Positions 41,699 through 51,223 are shown, numbered from the stretch's first letter. The stretch: DNA of 64,000 nucleotides from Methanobrevibacter sp. (GCA_017646885.1 JAGCLR010000363.1:90510-154509), one strand, 5' to 3'. Notes: a model not told the origin generated them from the sequence alone. A program made the numbers and translations.

Positions 41699-41890
41699 AT
41701 GAGTGAAAATGTTAAGAAACCTGATGAAACATTAGAAGAAATTATTTTTTGCAATCGTTGTGGAAAACCCCTTAGAAGTGATCTTAGTAAAAAACTTGGA
41801 TACGGTCCAAGCTGTTACAGAATGTGGAAGAAGGAAAGATCACAACAACATCAATTATTTGACATAGGCGGTGACATAAAAAATGGATGA
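41699..41890 (+). CDS. Small zinc-finger protein (DUF6011-like)
   Basis: 63 residues from ATG 41699, 9 nt behind GAAAGGT; a GTG at 41681 lies upstream of that box. CNRCGKPLRSDLSKKLGYGPSCYRMW gives a CxxC...C...C zinc-finger-like pattern, similar to short phage DUF6011 proteins. Possibly DNA/RNA-binding or an RNA polymerase-associated factor. Overlaps the next gene by 8 bases. Confidence 0.6.
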   Translation: MSENVKKPDETLEEIIFCNRCGKPLRSDLSKKLGYGPSCYRMWKKERSQQHQLFDIGGDIKNG

Positions 41891-42608
41891 TTCAAAACCA
41901 AAAAGAAATAAAGGTATAGTACAAATAGAAAAGAGAATAACAGAATTAGTAGAAATGGACATTATGAATGAGGAAATATATGTGCTGCTAAAGAAGTTAG
42001 CACATATATACATTAACCAAAATAAATTTGTTTACGGTTATAGTGGTGTTGAGGATGTATGTCATGATGTCGCTTCGGATGTTTGGTTAGCTGTTATAAA
42101 TGGTCGTGTTATTAAATCTTGGATGTACTATATTGGTAAGATGATAAAAATGTCTTATGTAGCTAATCAAAGAAGAATTGAACATGAGGTCATTAACACA
42201 GAATATGACCCCAGTTACAAGTATAATATCAAGGTAATGTGTACTGGTTCATCTATGTCTTGTATTAAAGATTTTGATAATATGGAGAGAAATCTTGTTT
42301 TAGATAATGTTGCTGGAATGATACTTAAAACAATGTCTAAGACAAAGTTTAAACCGGGAACAAAAGAATATTTAGATCTGTATACAAATGTGTGTATAAA
42401 TCTCGTAAGAGAACTTGATAATGAAGATTATATCTATTTCAGAATAGATAATCATATAAAACCATATGTTCAAATAGTAATTGAGCAGTTTAAAAAGGAT
42501 TTCAGGAATTCTGGTTTTACAGAATCAATCGCAGATAATGTGGATGATGATTTGGAAATGCTGATAACTTCTGACGAAGCTTTAATGAAAGAGCTGAAGA
42601 AAGGATAA
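41883..42608 (+). CDS. Putative sigma-factor-like protein
   Basis: 241 residues from ATG 41883. GVEDVCHDVASDVWLAVINGR followed by KSWMYYIGKMIKMSYVANQRR (about 57-100) resembles sigma-70 region 2 (the DxxQEVFLxxW...W...IxxNxxxDxxRR pattern), with unusual substitutions. A region 4 helix-turn-helix is not obvious; the C-terminal half is helical. A phage-encoded sigma factor would suit a genome whose late genes lack the common promoter. The alternative is an unrelated helical protein. Confidence 0.4.
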   Translation: MDDSKPKRNKGIVQIEKRITELVEMDIMNEEIYVLLKKLAHIYINQNKFVYGYSGVEDVCHDVASDVWLAVINGRVIKSWMYYIGKMIKMSYVANQRRIEHEVINTEYDPSYKYNIKVMCTGSSMSCIKDFDNMERNLVLDNVAGMILKTMSKTKFKPGTKEYLDLYTNVCINLVRELDNEDYIYFRIDNHIKPYVQIVIEQFKKDFRNSGFTESIADNVDDDLEMLITSDEALMKELKKG

Positions 42609-42613
42609 GTGCA

Positions 42614-42997
42614 ATGCCAAAAACAGTGGATGAACTTGTATCAAAAATGCAAGAACAAGATGTGTATTCAATCATATGTAGTTTTCTGTATGACTTAAAA
42701 AATATACCGGAATACACAACATTATCGGAACTTTGTTACCTTTTAGATGTTAATTCTTTTTTAAAACTAATTAAGTATTTTGGTGGTCAAACAATTACAA
42801 TACCTACAAAGGAGGAACTTGTAGAAACCATTCAAGTATTACTTCTTTTCCAGTATTATGAAGTAGAACACAGACCTTGGAAAGATGCTGTAACTCTTGC
42901 TGGGTTCGATAGTAATCGTGGTAAGGGTGCTGGTAATAAATTAAACAGGTTAAAAGAAACATTGGAAAAGTATAATTTTGGAAATAGAAATTATTGA
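42614..42997 (+). CDS. Putative Mor-like transcription activator or DNA-binding protein
   Basis: 127 residues from ATG 42614 behind AAAGGATAAGTGCA. FLKLIKYFGGQTITIPTKEELVETIQVLL (about 52-80) has the FGG...I.IP pattern of the Mor/C activator dimerisation domain. A helical segment precedes it and a basic C terminus (SNRGKGAGNKLNRLKETL) could bind DNA. It follows the sigma-like gene, so a regulatory pair is possible. Weak assignment. Confidence 0.4.
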   Translation: MPKTVDELVSKMQEQDVYSIICSFLYDLKNIPEYTTLSELCYLLDVNSFLKLIKYFGGQTITIPTKEELVETIQVLLLFQYYEVEHRPWKDAVTLAGFDSNRGKGAGNKLNRLKETLEKYNFGNRNY

Positions 42998-43007
42998 GGT
43001 GATTAGT

Positions 43008-43280
43008 ATGAATAAAGTAATACCTACAAGTTGCAGTCATATGTTACAATATTTAACAGATAATACACCAAAGGATGTTTTCTTTAATCAATGCGTTCAA
43101 AAAAGATTGACAAATATGTATGCAAAGGCCGATGAGGAGTATGACAACGAGTTACATAGCCTTGAGGTTGGAATTGACTATAATGATTTCGGGCAAGTTA
43201 AACGATGTGTAACTAGGCTTATGCGGTTAATGAAAAAGAATAGAAATTCTTTAATACAAACTATAGAGAGGATGGTTTAA
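43008..43280 (+). CDS. Hypothetical protein
   Basis: 90 residues from ATG 43008 behind TTGAGGTGATTAGT. Helical, with a basic C-terminal helix (RCVTRLMRLMKKNRNSLI). No recognised motif. Part of the same close-packed operon. Confidence 0.55.
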   Translation: MNKVIPTSCSHMLQYLTDNTPKDVFFNQCVQKRLTNMYAKADEEYDNELHSLEVGIDYNDFGQVKRCVTRLMRLMKKNRNSLIQTIERMV

Positions 43281-43281
43281 G

Positions 43282-43707
43282 TTGGCTAGATCAAAAGGCA
43301 GTCTATCGACAGATGAGGCGAAAAAGATGTGTAAGGATCTGGAACTACTACTTGATACAAGTTTCAAATATAATTTCAACTGTTTACGATTTATTGAACT
43401 ATTACTTTGTCAGAATATATGTGATCAATTAAATGAAGCAAATATTGAAAATACATTAGATGTTATTACAGAAATAGAAATACCACTTATTGGAACACTG
43501 AAAATAACTCCAAGAATTTTTCATGAAAAGCACGGTGTTACAGATGAACCGTCTGTTCATTTTGATTTCGAGTTTAAACCTACTAGCGGATTCAAAACAG
43601 ATGTTTTACAGGCATATACATATAAAGATTCTGGAATTGGTGATGTGTTTGCACACCTATATGGTGACAGGCTAAAAGAGTTATACAAAAATCTCCAAGA
43701 GGGGTGA
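43282..43707 (+). CDS. Hypothetical protein
   Basis: 141 residues from TTG 43282 (GAGAGGATGGTTTAAG leader). An N-terminal helical part and a beta-rich C-terminal part (IEIPLIGTLKITPRIF, VHFDFEFKPTSGFKT). No catalytic motif. Possibly a small virion or assembly protein judging from neighbours to the right; inference. Confidence 0.5.
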   Translation: MARSKGSLSTDEAKKMCKDLELLLDTSFKYNFNCLRFIELLLCQNICDQLNEANIENTLDVITEIEIPLIGTLKITPRIFHEKHGVTDEPSVHFDFEFKPTSGFKTDVLQAYTYKDSGIGDVFAHLYGDRLKELYKNLQEG

Positions 43708-43713
43708 TTAAAG

Positions 43714-44244
43714 GTGCAAGAAACAGAAACAAAATTACAGTTAGGTGACAATGAATCATCCGCATATTATATGATGGAACAATTAGCACAAAATTCAGAA
43801 GTTGTTAATCTAGATATTAACGGAGATAAATTAGTTGAAAGAACTAAACTGTTTATGGTGTCTCACGCAAGACAACAATTAAATAGAATTATTAAAATGA
43901 CAAAATTCATGGAAAAACTTGAAAATAAATTCATGGATGCAGTTAATAGTCGTGTAGACGAAGAACCTGGTAATATAGCAATGATTTCAATGGCTATGGA
44001 AGTTGTAACAAAATGTCTAGAATCAGCAGAATCAGAGGTATTTCAAATTCTAAAGGATGATAGGCTACAAAACATAGTTATAAATACTACTAATATAATA
44101 ACACCGGATGGAAATTCTGCAACTATTATTGATGCGGATTCGAGAGATGAAGTTAGAAATCTTGCATCAAGTTTATTACAACAACTATCAGATTTATCAA
44201 ATGTAAAAGAAGAACAAGAAAACGGAGATGAAGAAAATGTTTGA
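43714..44244 (+). CDS. Hypothetical helical protein
   Basis: 176 residues from GTG 43714. Helical throughout (QQLNRIIKMTKFMEKLENKFMD) with an acidic, probably flexible C-terminal 20 residues. No motif recognised. Overlaps the next gene by 8 bases, suggesting translational coupling. Confidence 0.5.
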   Translation: MQETETKLQLGDNESSAYYMMEQLAQNSEVVNLDINGDKLVERTKLFMVSHARQQLNRIIKMTKFMEKLENKFMDAVNSRVDEEPGNIAMISMAMEVVTKCLESAESEVFQILKDDRLQNIVINTTNIITPDGNSATIIDADSRDEVRNLASSLLQQLSDLSNVKEEQENGDEENV

Positions 44245-44755
44245 AGTATTTCAAAATCTACATGATAATAGACAAAGTGACAGTATTCCATATTTCTCAT
44301 TCTATGATAATAACGGAGATCTAATTAAGGGAAATATAGAAGTTTCTGTTGATGAAGATGGCCAGTTTAACTCCCTAACAACAGAGGTTGGTGGGGAGAC
44401 AATTATATATCCAAAAGGAACATATTCATATGTAACAGAATGTTTATATGCCCTTGGAATAGGATTTTTACTCCCCGGAGATGTTGTAAAATTAAAGATT
44501 GATGAATTGAAAACATATGAACTTAATTTTGGATGGCACACTAATGTATCAGGTCAAACAATATACTCATGGTATCTTACAGAGCTACCAGAAGAAGATT
44601 ATTTCTATAATGAGCGAAATGGAATTTTCAATTCTGCCGATCTGGTAGACATGAATATTGAAAATAAACAAATTCTGACATTTTATAAAGAATATTTAGA
44701 TACTATAGAGGTAGTTACCTTTAAAAAAGACAGGGTATCTTTTAACGTGATTTAA
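44237..44755 (+). CDS. Hypothetical beta-rich protein, structural candidate
   Basis: 172 residues from ATG 44237, about 9 nt behind CGGAGA; an ATG at 44228 is too close. Beta-rich with FFS/DNNGDLIKGNIEV, TETVGGETIIYPKG-type strands. No motif recognised. Position before a tail-like protein suggests a virion component; inference. Confidence 0.5.
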   Translation: MFEVFQNLHDNRQSDSIPYFSFYDNNGDLIKGNIEVSVDEDGQFNSLTTEVGGETIIYPKGTYSYVTECLYALGIGFLLPGDVVKLKIDELKTYELNFGWHTNVSGQTIYSWYLTELPEEDYFYNERNGIFNSADLVDMNIENKQILTFYKEYLDTIEVVTFKKDRVSFNVI

Positions 44756-44771
44756 GAGAGGGTGTTTGAAT

Positions 44772-45905
44772 TTGGCACTACCAGAATCAAAGAAAAAAGA
44801 AATACGGGAATACCCATCATATCCAAGAGTAACTAAATTGACAGAACCTTTGTTAGTTCGCCCGGATAGGTTATCTTTATTAGTAAATGATACAATGTTT
44901 TATGCGAAAATAAAGTTAGGAATGGCAGCAAAAGGTTTTTTAATTTATGTTTCTGGATTAGGAATTCCAATCTACGACAATACAAAATCAGGCAATTCAA
45001 AAGTAGATCTTTATACGGAGTATGGAATTGGAAGAGGAATGACTGAAACTGCTGAATACAATGCAATTTTATCTAAAGCTAAAAAATGGTTAGATGATCT
45101 TGAAATTGAAATTGCAGATCAGGTAAATGACAATCCAATTAAAGCCGCTATTGATAGACTAAACTGGCAGCAGCATTATGATACAACTGGATCAAATACT
45201 GACTTTGTGGAAGAATTTAAAGAGAATGATTTTGCAGAAGTTAATATTGATTGGCGGAACATAGATCATGGAAGCGGTGTTGAAGTAGATACAATTCCTG
45301 TAACAGTTGAAAACGCTGTTGAAACTATAACTGGAGTAGACCCAGATATTCCAGGACCATCTCCAAGAGGAACATTGTGGACAGTTACTAACCAAATAAA
45401 GAAGTTAGATGACAATATGAATAAAATAGGTGTTGACAATACAGCAGGAACACTCTATTATATTGGTGACGCTTTATTAAATAGAAGTCTATCTACTCAG
45501 AAATCTGTATATATGGGATTACAAGATGTTAAAACTCAAACAGGTAAAGTCGCAACTAACCTTAAAGCTGATAATGATACATACACTATTTCTAAGGCAC
45601 TTAGAGAACAAACTGATGACAGTGTTTCAAAATCTATTGATAATGCTAGAGTTACAATATCAAATGATATTCAAACATTGTCTGGTAAGGTAGACATTAC
45701 TAATAACAAGTTAGACACTATAAATGGAAATATTCTAACAGCTAGCGGAACACTAACATCTATGGATGGAAAACTAACAACTATTGATGGAAGACTTTAT
45801 GCGTCAGATGGTCAGACAATCGGTAACACCACACGCTATATACGTCAACTATTAGATAATGTTACATATGGTGGAGATGCTATTAACGTCAATAATACAA
45901 ACTGA
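44772..45905 (+). CDS. Putative virion protein with coiled-coil-rich C terminus
   Basis: 377 residues. TTG 44772, 9 nt behind GAGGG, is preferred; TTG 44766 is close to the box. The N-terminal 180 residues are mixed, the middle contains NQIKKLDDNMNKIGVDNTA, and the C-terminal third has repeating heptads (DIQTLSGKVDITNNKLDTI, then ASGTLTSMDGKLTTIDGRL) typical of trimeric fibre stalks. Probably a tail-associated or head fibre protein. It lies away from the tail operon at 1-7361. Confidence 0.5.
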   Translation: MALPESKKKEIREYPSYPRVTKLTEPLLVRPDRLSLLVNDTMFYAKIKLGMAAKGFLIYVSGLGIPIYDNTKSGNSKVDLYTEYGIGRGMTETAEYNAILSKAKKWLDDLEIEIADQVNDNPIKAAIDRLNWQQHYDTTGSNTDFVEEFKENDFAEVNIDWRNIDHGSGVEVDTIPVTVENAVETITGVDPDIPGPSPRGTLWTVTNQIKKLDDNMNKIGVDNTAGTLYYIGDALLNRSLSTQKSVYMGLQDVKTQTGKVATNLKADNDTYTISKALREQTDDSVSKSIDNARVTISNDIQTLSGKVDITNNKLDTINGNILTASGTLTSMDGKLTTIDGRLYASDGQTIGNTTRYIRQLLDNVTYGGDAINVNNTN

Positions 45906-45960
45906 TCATTTTAATTTTGTTCGTTGTAAAAATAAATTTATTCAAAAAGGTGATGAATAA

Positions 45961-46509
45961 ATGAGTAACATACTTGAAATAAATAACTGGAACCAATTAG
46001 TTTCAGCAAAAGCAGATAATGAAAATCTAAAAATATTGGTAACAAGATATAACGGAGAAGATCTAATAGGAACTAAAATACAAATAGTAAATTATCTAAC
46101 TAATGATATTTATCTAACACTATTTGCAAATGTTTTATATTCAGATATTATTCCTGTAACCGCTTCAATGCCAGAAGAACAAACAGTTGCAATTCTAAAT
46201 TCTTATGGTTTTCACATAAGAATTTCACAACCTGAAGTTCTATCAGAAAATGTTGTAACAATTCTAAGAGGACTATACGCAGAAGGATATAGATATGTAT
46301 ATAAGGATTATGTTCATCAAGAAAATCCAATAATTAAAAATAAGTATGTAATCTATGTTTCTAAAGAAATAGATCTTAGACAAAAGGGTTACAATATCAC
46401 AAATATGCCGGATTATATTGAAGATGAATGGGATTGGTGCAGAGCTTTTAAAACATATCCTATTGAAGATCTAATTGAAAACGGAACTGTAGATAACGGC
46501 GTTGAATAA
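45961..46509 (+). CDS. Hypothetical protein
   Basis: 182 residues from ATG behind AAAAAGGTGATGAATAA. Mixed alpha/beta with IVNYLTNDIYLTLFANVLYSDIIP and a YGFHIRISQPEVLSENV segment; C-terminal region acidic and aromatic (DEWDWCRAF). No motif recognised. Spaced as an operon member with the genes on each side. Confidence 0.5.
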   Translation: MSNILEINNWNQLVSAKADNENLKILVTRYNGEDLIGTKIQIVNYLTNDIYLTLFANVLYSDIIPVTASMPEEQTVAILNSYGFHIRISQPEVLSENVVTILRGLYAEGYRYVYKDYVHQENPIIKNKYVIYVSKEIDLRQKGYNITNMPDYIEDEWDWCRAFKTYPIEDLIENGTVDNGVE

Positions 46510-46511
46510 AA

Positions 46512-46889
46512 TTGGATTATCTATTTAGTAAAGTAGTAACTAACATTCCGGAACAATTTGAAATATCTTGTTATTATATTATAGACAATCATCTAAAGTT
46601 CATATCACTATACCAAAATAAATATTTTTACTTTCATTATGTTGATTCGTATAAAGTGGAAGAGTTTATACAGAAATCACAGAATGAGTATGAGTTCGAT
46701 GTTTATGTACTTAAAACATCAAAACCAATTATTTCACAAAAAAGTGAGATAGAAGTAGTCAATAAAAAAGAATCAAGGGTTGTCACTGTAAAAACATACA
46801 GTGGCAATCCTCTTGAAAAGAAGAAAAAGCAAAAAGAGGAAAAGACCATAATAACAAGGTATCAATCAAATGGTAAAAAACTATTTTGA
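46512..46889 (+). CDS. Hypothetical protein with basic C terminus
   Basis: 125 residues from TTG 46512, right after the previous stop. The first 75 residues are beta-rich and aromatic; the remainder is lysine-rich (PLEKKKKQKEEK). No motif recognised. Precedes phoH in the same operon. Confidence 0.5.
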   Translation: MDYLFSKVVTNIPEQFEISCYYIIDNHLKFISLYQNKYFYFHYVDSYKVEEFIQKSQNEYEFDVYVLKTSKPIISQKSEIEVVNKKESRVVTVKTYSGNPLEKKKKQKEEKTIITRYQSNGKKLF

Positions 46890-46904
46890 GGGAGTTGATG
46901 CCTG

Positions 46905-47624
46905 ATGGCAAAGCAAACAAAAAAGCAAGAATATACACCGGACGATGCACCGGAAACACTTCATGAACACTCATTTTATGGTTTTAAACTAGACGAAGAT
47001 CAAACATACTTTAGAGATTGCATTTGGGATAAAAATAAAATTCTGATCTTTTGTGATGCTAAGGCCGGAACTGGTAAAACACTTATGTCATTCGCAACTG
47101 CAAATTTATTAGTTGAATATGGATTTTACAATAATATAATCTATGTAGTAAGCCCGTATGGAGAAAGTAAACAAGGATTTTTACCTGGGGATATAACAGA
47201 AAAATCTGAGGTATATTTTGAACCAATATATCAAGCTATTATAAAATGTAACTTATTTCCTGAAAAAGTTATATACAATGAATCATTAACTGCAAGAACA
47301 GATAAGCAAGAAGCTACGGGATATGTTAAATGTTTAACACATACATATTTAAGAGGAACTAACTTTGAAAATTCGGTTGTGATATTAGATGAGAGTCAAA
47401 ATTACAGTTTTGACGACTTAAAGAAAACATTAACTCGTGCTAATGATAATTGCAAGATAATTGTCATTGGACATAAACTACAAAGGGATACAAATGACTC
47501 TTCTTGTGGGTTTGAAAGATACATTGATTATTGTCAGCAAACAAATGATAACAGTTTTGCGGTTTGTAAATTAACAAAGAATTATCGTGGTAAAATAAGT
47601 CAATGGGCAGATAATTTGTACTAA
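46905..47624 (+). CDS. phoH: PhoH-like ATPase
   Basis: 239 residues from ATG behind GAGGGAGTTGATGCCTG. Walker A AKAGTGKT (52-59), IIYVVSPYGESKQGFLPGDI, Walker B VVILDESQNYS, and a C-terminal VIGHKLQRD...KLTKNYRGKIS region match the PhoH family (helicase-like ATPase common in phages). Its precise role is not settled; RNA metabolism or phosphate stress have been proposed. Last gene before the terminator at 47641. Confidence 0.9.
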   Translation: MAKQTKKQEYTPDDAPETLHEHSFYGFKLDEDQTYFRDCIWDKNKILIFCDAKAGTGKTLMSFATANLLVEYGFYNNIIYVVSPYGESKQGFLPGDITEKSEVYFEPIYQAIIKCNLFPEKVIYNESLTARTDKQEATGYVKCLTHTYLRGTNFENSVVILDESQNYSFDDLKKTLTRANDNCKIIVIGHKLQRDTNDSSCGFERYIDYCQQTNDNSFAVCKLTKNYRGKISQWADNLY

Positions 47625-47640
47625 TTAAATAAAGATGTAA

Positions 47641-47678
47641 AAAGCAACCCTCCTAAGTAAGAAGGTTGCTTTTTTTGT
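47641..47678 (+). terminator. Rho-independent terminator
   Basis: AAAGCAACC (47641-47649) / GGTTGCTTT (47664-47672) with TTTTTTT run. Precedes the promoter at 47688. Confidence 0.9.
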
Positions 47679-47687
47679 TTAATACTA

Positions 47688-47716
47688 TTGACAATTTTCG
47701 AAGTTTATGTTATAAT
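47688..47716 (+). promoter_or_regulatory. Promoter for Clp-like gene
   Basis: TTGACA at 47688-47693, 17-bp spacer, TATAAT at 47711-47716 (perfect -10) preceded by TGT. Confidence 0.9.
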
Positions 47717-47757
47717 TTATTTGTAAAATTATCTTTCTTTAAGGAAGTGATGACAAG

Positions 47758-49947
47758 TTGGACAGTATTTATCTAGAGTTTTTTGAAACTCTGCCAAAAC
47801 ACGCATTAGTACCTCTAATACAATTAGTGCCAAATAAATTTGAAATAATAGACACAAAATTACTTGCATATGTATTTGTGCAACATGGTATACTGAAAAA
47901 GAAGGTTACTGATAACTTAAAAGAGGCCGCTGATAAGATAGTTAAGCAACAGCTCAAAACACTTCCTTCAAAAAATGAAACATCGTCAGAACTTAAAGAT
48001 ATGAAATTATCTAAAGAGTGTGAATACCTAATAAAGAATTTCCTGTACTTTAAGAATAAGTATTCAGAAACAATAACATCTGATGTAATGACAACATACA
48101 TATCATATATTATGATCTCGGATGACAAGTTAAAGTGCTTTAAGTTTTTTGATGATTGCTTATATGTAAAGGAAAAACAAAATGTAAAAGATGAGTTGTA
48201 CTTACAAATATATAACTTTGCTGGCTCTAACTTGTCAGAGGTATTAAAGAACTTCGGTGAATACTTGACGGACCCACTATTCTATCAACAGTACGATTGT
48301 GCGTTCAGAGATAAAGAAATACAAGATACATTATCAATACTATGTAGGTTAAATAAATGTAATGTTATTCTTGTTGGAAATCCAGGTGTTGGAAAGACAA
48401 CAATAGTAAATGGAATTTGCAATATAATTCAGTCACCGGAATGTCCAAAATATTTACAAGGTTACAATGTGTTTGCACTTAATATAAATAAAATAATGAG
48501 CGGAACAACATATAGAGGAGATCTTGAAAAAAGGTTAGACGATGTATTAACAGAACTAAAAAAGCAAGATAATGTAATTCTATTCATAGACGAAATCCAT
48601 ACATTATTCAGTAAAGATGGCGAGTTAGCACCAGTGCAAAATGTTTTAAAACCGTACCTAACTGAATCATCAAAAGTAATAGGATGCACAACAAATTCAG
48701 AGTATAAGACAATAGAAAGTGATAAAGCATTTGAGCGAAGATTTTCAATAGTACGAATAGAAGAAATGTCAGAATTATCAACAATAGAAACAATAGAGAA
48801 ATGTAAACAAAAATATGAAGAATTCCACAATGTCGCAATATCTAGAACAATGGTTCGAAGAATTGTGTCCATGTGTTCATTATATATTAAAAACAGATAC
48901 TTCCCAGATAAGGCGTTTGACATACTGGATAAGTCATGTGTTCGGTGTAAATTGTTAGGTAGGGAAGAGTTAAGTGTTGAAGATGTTGAAAATACAGTAT
49001 ATGAATTCTGTAACATAAACCCAACATCCTTATCAATAGATAAAATAAATAATGCGCAAGAAACAGTAAAAGAAGTAATAATAGGTCAAGAAGAAGCAAT
49101 AAACACAGCATTTAACTGTATTAGAAGATATTGCATAGGAGTAAATGATAAAAGAAAACCTATAGGAAATTTATTATTTGTTGGTCCTACCGGAACAGGC
49201 AAAACAGAATTATGCAAACAAATAGCGAATAAAATATTTACACCTGAGTGCTTTATCAGGTTTGATATGTCGGAATTTATGGAGTCACATTCAGTATCAA
49301 AACTGATTGGATCTCCACCAGGATATGTAGGTTTTAATCAGGGAGGATCGCTAACAGAGTTAGTTAAACATAATCCATTTTCAGTAATACTATTTGATGA
49401 AATAGAAAAAGCACATAAAGATGTAATAAATATACTGTTACAAATAATGGATGACGGTAGACTAACAGATTCTTTTGGAACAACTGTAGATTTTTGCAAC
49501 TGTCTAATAGCAATGACATCTAATATAGGATGCAAAGAATATATGAATAAAAATACACTGGGCTTTTCTGATTCAGCAACAAGAGATACCTCAATCATCA
49601 AAAATGAAATAAATAACTATTTCAGGCCAGAATTTCTAAACAGACTTACAAATATAATCTATTTTAATACTATAACAAAAGATGTATTTACTACTATATT
49701 TGATATGGAGTTTGAAAACTTCATTAGGCGGTATATGGATGTTGGTATTAAGCTAACACTTCCAGAAGATGTAAAAATGTGGATTAAAAGTAAATGCTTT
49801 GATGAAAAGAATGGTGTTCGTTTTGTTAAGAATAAAATAGAAAGTTTAATAGAAAATGAGCTGTTCTGTAATATAACAAATGACAATAAAAATTATAACT
49901 TCCATTTAACAGACAATAAACTTGTTTGTAAGAAAGGAGAATGCTAA
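47758..49947 (+). CDS. ClpA/ClpC-type double AAA+ unfoldase
   Basis: 729 residues from TTG 47758 behind AAGGAAGTGATGACAAG. Two AAA+ modules: D1 with GNPGVGKTT (about 207-215), pore-loop-like GTTYRGDLEKRL, Walker B LFIDEIHTL; D2 with GPTGTGKTE (about 476-484), LIGSPPGYVGF pore loop, Walker B LFDEIEKAH and FRPEFLNRL arginine finger. An LGF tripeptide at 601-603 occupies the ClpP-docking loop position. The middle coiled coil is short, so it is ClpA-like rather than ClpB. It could redirect host ClpP or act as a chaperone in assembly. First gene of the tail-related operon at 47758-51875. Confidence 0.88.
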   Translation: MDSIYLEFFETLPKHALVPLIQLVPNKFEIIDTKLLAYVFVQHGILKKKVTDNLKEAADKIVKQQLKTLPSKNETSSELKDMKLSKECEYLIKNFLYFKNKYSETITSDVMTTYISYIMISDDKLKCFKFFDDCLYVKEKQNVKDELYLQIYNFAGSNLSEVLKNFGEYLTDPLFYQQYDCAFRDKEIQDTLSILCRLNKCNVILVGNPGVGKTTIVNGICNIIQSPECPKYLQGYNVFALNINKIMSGTTYRGDLEKRLDDVLTELKKQDNVILFIDEIHTLFSKDGELAPVQNVLKPYLTESSKVIGCTTNSEYKTIESDKAFERRFSIVRIEEMSELSTIETIEKCKQKYEEFHNVAISRTMVRRIVSMCSLYIKNRYFPDKAFDILDKSCVRCKLLGREELSVEDVENTVYEFCNINPTSLSIDKINNAQETVKEVIIGQEEAINTAFNCIRRYCIGVNDKRKPIGNLLFVGPTGTGKTELCKQIANKIFTPECFIRFDMSEFMESHSVSKLIGSPPGYVGFNQGGSLTELVKHNPFSVILFDEIEKAHKDVINILLQIMDDGRLTDSFGTTVDFCNCLIAMTSNIGCKEYMNKNTLGFSDSATRDTSIIKNEINNYFRPEFLNRLTNIIYFNTITKDVFTTIFDMEFENFIRRYMDVGIKLTLPEDVKMWIKSKCFDEKNGVRFVKNKIESLIENELFCNITNDNKNYNFHLTDNKLVCKKGEC

Positions 49948-50228
49948 TGAAAAGCAGAATCGTACAAAATCAGTTTCAATCTATAATTAGTGACGGTTAC
50001 AGACGAATTGAAACTGAAAACGGAACTAAGATAGAATTTTCTTCTTTATTTAAAGAACTTATAAACGCACAAGCCCCAGAAATAATTTTTACTGACTGGG
50101 TTATTCTAGAATCAGGTGAATGGACTGTGAACGCAGAACATGAGGATTCTAAAAGAAAACTTGCAATAGTCGGTAAGAATGTGAATGATTGTATTCAAAA
50201 AGCAAAAGACTGTTTTGAAGGGAGATAA
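49947..50228 (+). CDS. Hypothetical protein
   Basis: 93 residues from ATG 49947, 7 nt behind AAAGGAGA and overlapping the stop of the Clp gene by one base. Contains an aromatic beta segment (TDWVILESGEWTVNAEHE) and a terminal helix. No motif recognised. It is packed between the Clp-like and beta-helix genes, so it may be an accessory tail protein. Confidence 0.55.
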   Translation: MKSRIVQNQFQSIISDGYRRIETENGTKIEFSSLFKELINAQAPEIIFTDWVILESGEWTVNAEHEDSKRKLAIVGKNVNDCIQKAKDCFEGR

Positions 50229-51223
50229 TGAATATGTCAAGTCCAGGAAATGGTTTACCAGATGGGTACGATTTAACTGCGTATAAAGCAGAAAGTAATA
50301 CAGGAGAAGGTTCACAAGCTGAACCATTTATTCCAACAACCTGTAATGGTTTTATGTGGGCAGTTTTACAGACAAATAAATATGTTAAATTGACAACACT
50401 ACTAGATTTTAGCAGGGACGATAATTATAAAAACGGGATTACCACATATTTAAACATAAGTTGTGCTAGGTTATATGCAGACACAACTTTAGCCGATGGT
50501 AATTTACCAGGTATAAATGGTCTTATTGTGAATGCGGCACATTTTATATGGCTGAAAACATCTAATAATCAAACTATTGATAACGTAAGTTTTTTGAATT
50601 GTATTTGGTCAAGAGCAAATGAAGCACTTTGTGTTTGGTGGAGATGCGAAGCCGGTAATTGCACAGTCACAGGTTGTGTATTCAGTTTACTTATAAAACA
50701 AAATGATCATTATCCAATGTTTGAATATTCGGGTACGCTCGGAATACAATTTATATCATGTTCTCAATATTTTACATTTTCTGGAGGCATCCGCGCATGG
50801 ACAACAAACGATAATAGTCAGGTAGCTGCATTAGGGTATACAAGACAAAATTGCACCATTCAATTATCAAACTATGTGTATAGACCTGTATCCTCAAGTA
50901 TTGCTTCAGGTGTTACTTTTATAGGTAATAATACAATAAAGAATTCTACAATATATGGTGATGTATATTTAGTTATATCGTCCACTGATGATAATGTAAG
51001 AGTTAATAAAGTAGACCATATATGTCTTGCGTTAAATCTTACATATGAAACAAATCGGGGATATCCAGTATTAGTGTGGAACAATCAAAGTAACTCTATT
51101 ATTGTAGACAAGGATATTATAGATGCAAATATTTCGTGCCCAACAGCAGCAGGAGTTAATTATCTAACAACAGCACAAATGAAATCCGATACATATCTAA
51201 CACAAATAGGATTCTTACCATAA
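50228..51223 (+). CDS. Putative tail protein with parallel beta-helix fold
   Basis: 331 residues; ATG 50228 overlaps the previous stop (ATG 50234 also possible). An N-terminal GSQAEPFIPTTCNGFMWAVLQ segment resembles the lead-in of phage pectate-lyase-like tail proteins, followed by short strands of FLNCIW / VTGCVF / FISCSQYF type with spaced N and S residues, the rhythm of a right-handed beta-helix. Likely carbohydrate-binding or -degrading tail protein. No catalytic residue can be assigned. Confidence 0.5.
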   Translation: MNMSSPGNGLPDGYDLTAYKAESNTGEGSQAEPFIPTTCNGFMWAVLQTNKYVKLTTLLDFSRDDNYKNGITTYLNISCARLYADTTLADGNLPGINGLIVNAAHFIWLKTSNNQTIDNVSFLNCIWSRANEALCVWWRCEAGNCTVTGCVFSLLIKQNDHYPMFEYSGTLGIQFISCSQYFTFSGGIRAWTTNDNSQVAALGYTRQNCTIQLSNYVYRPVSSSIASGVTFIGNNTIKNSTIYGDVYLVISSTDDNVRVNKVDHICLALNLTYETNRGYPVLVWNNQSNSIIVDKDIIDANISCPTAAGVNYLTTAQMKSDTYLTQIGFLP

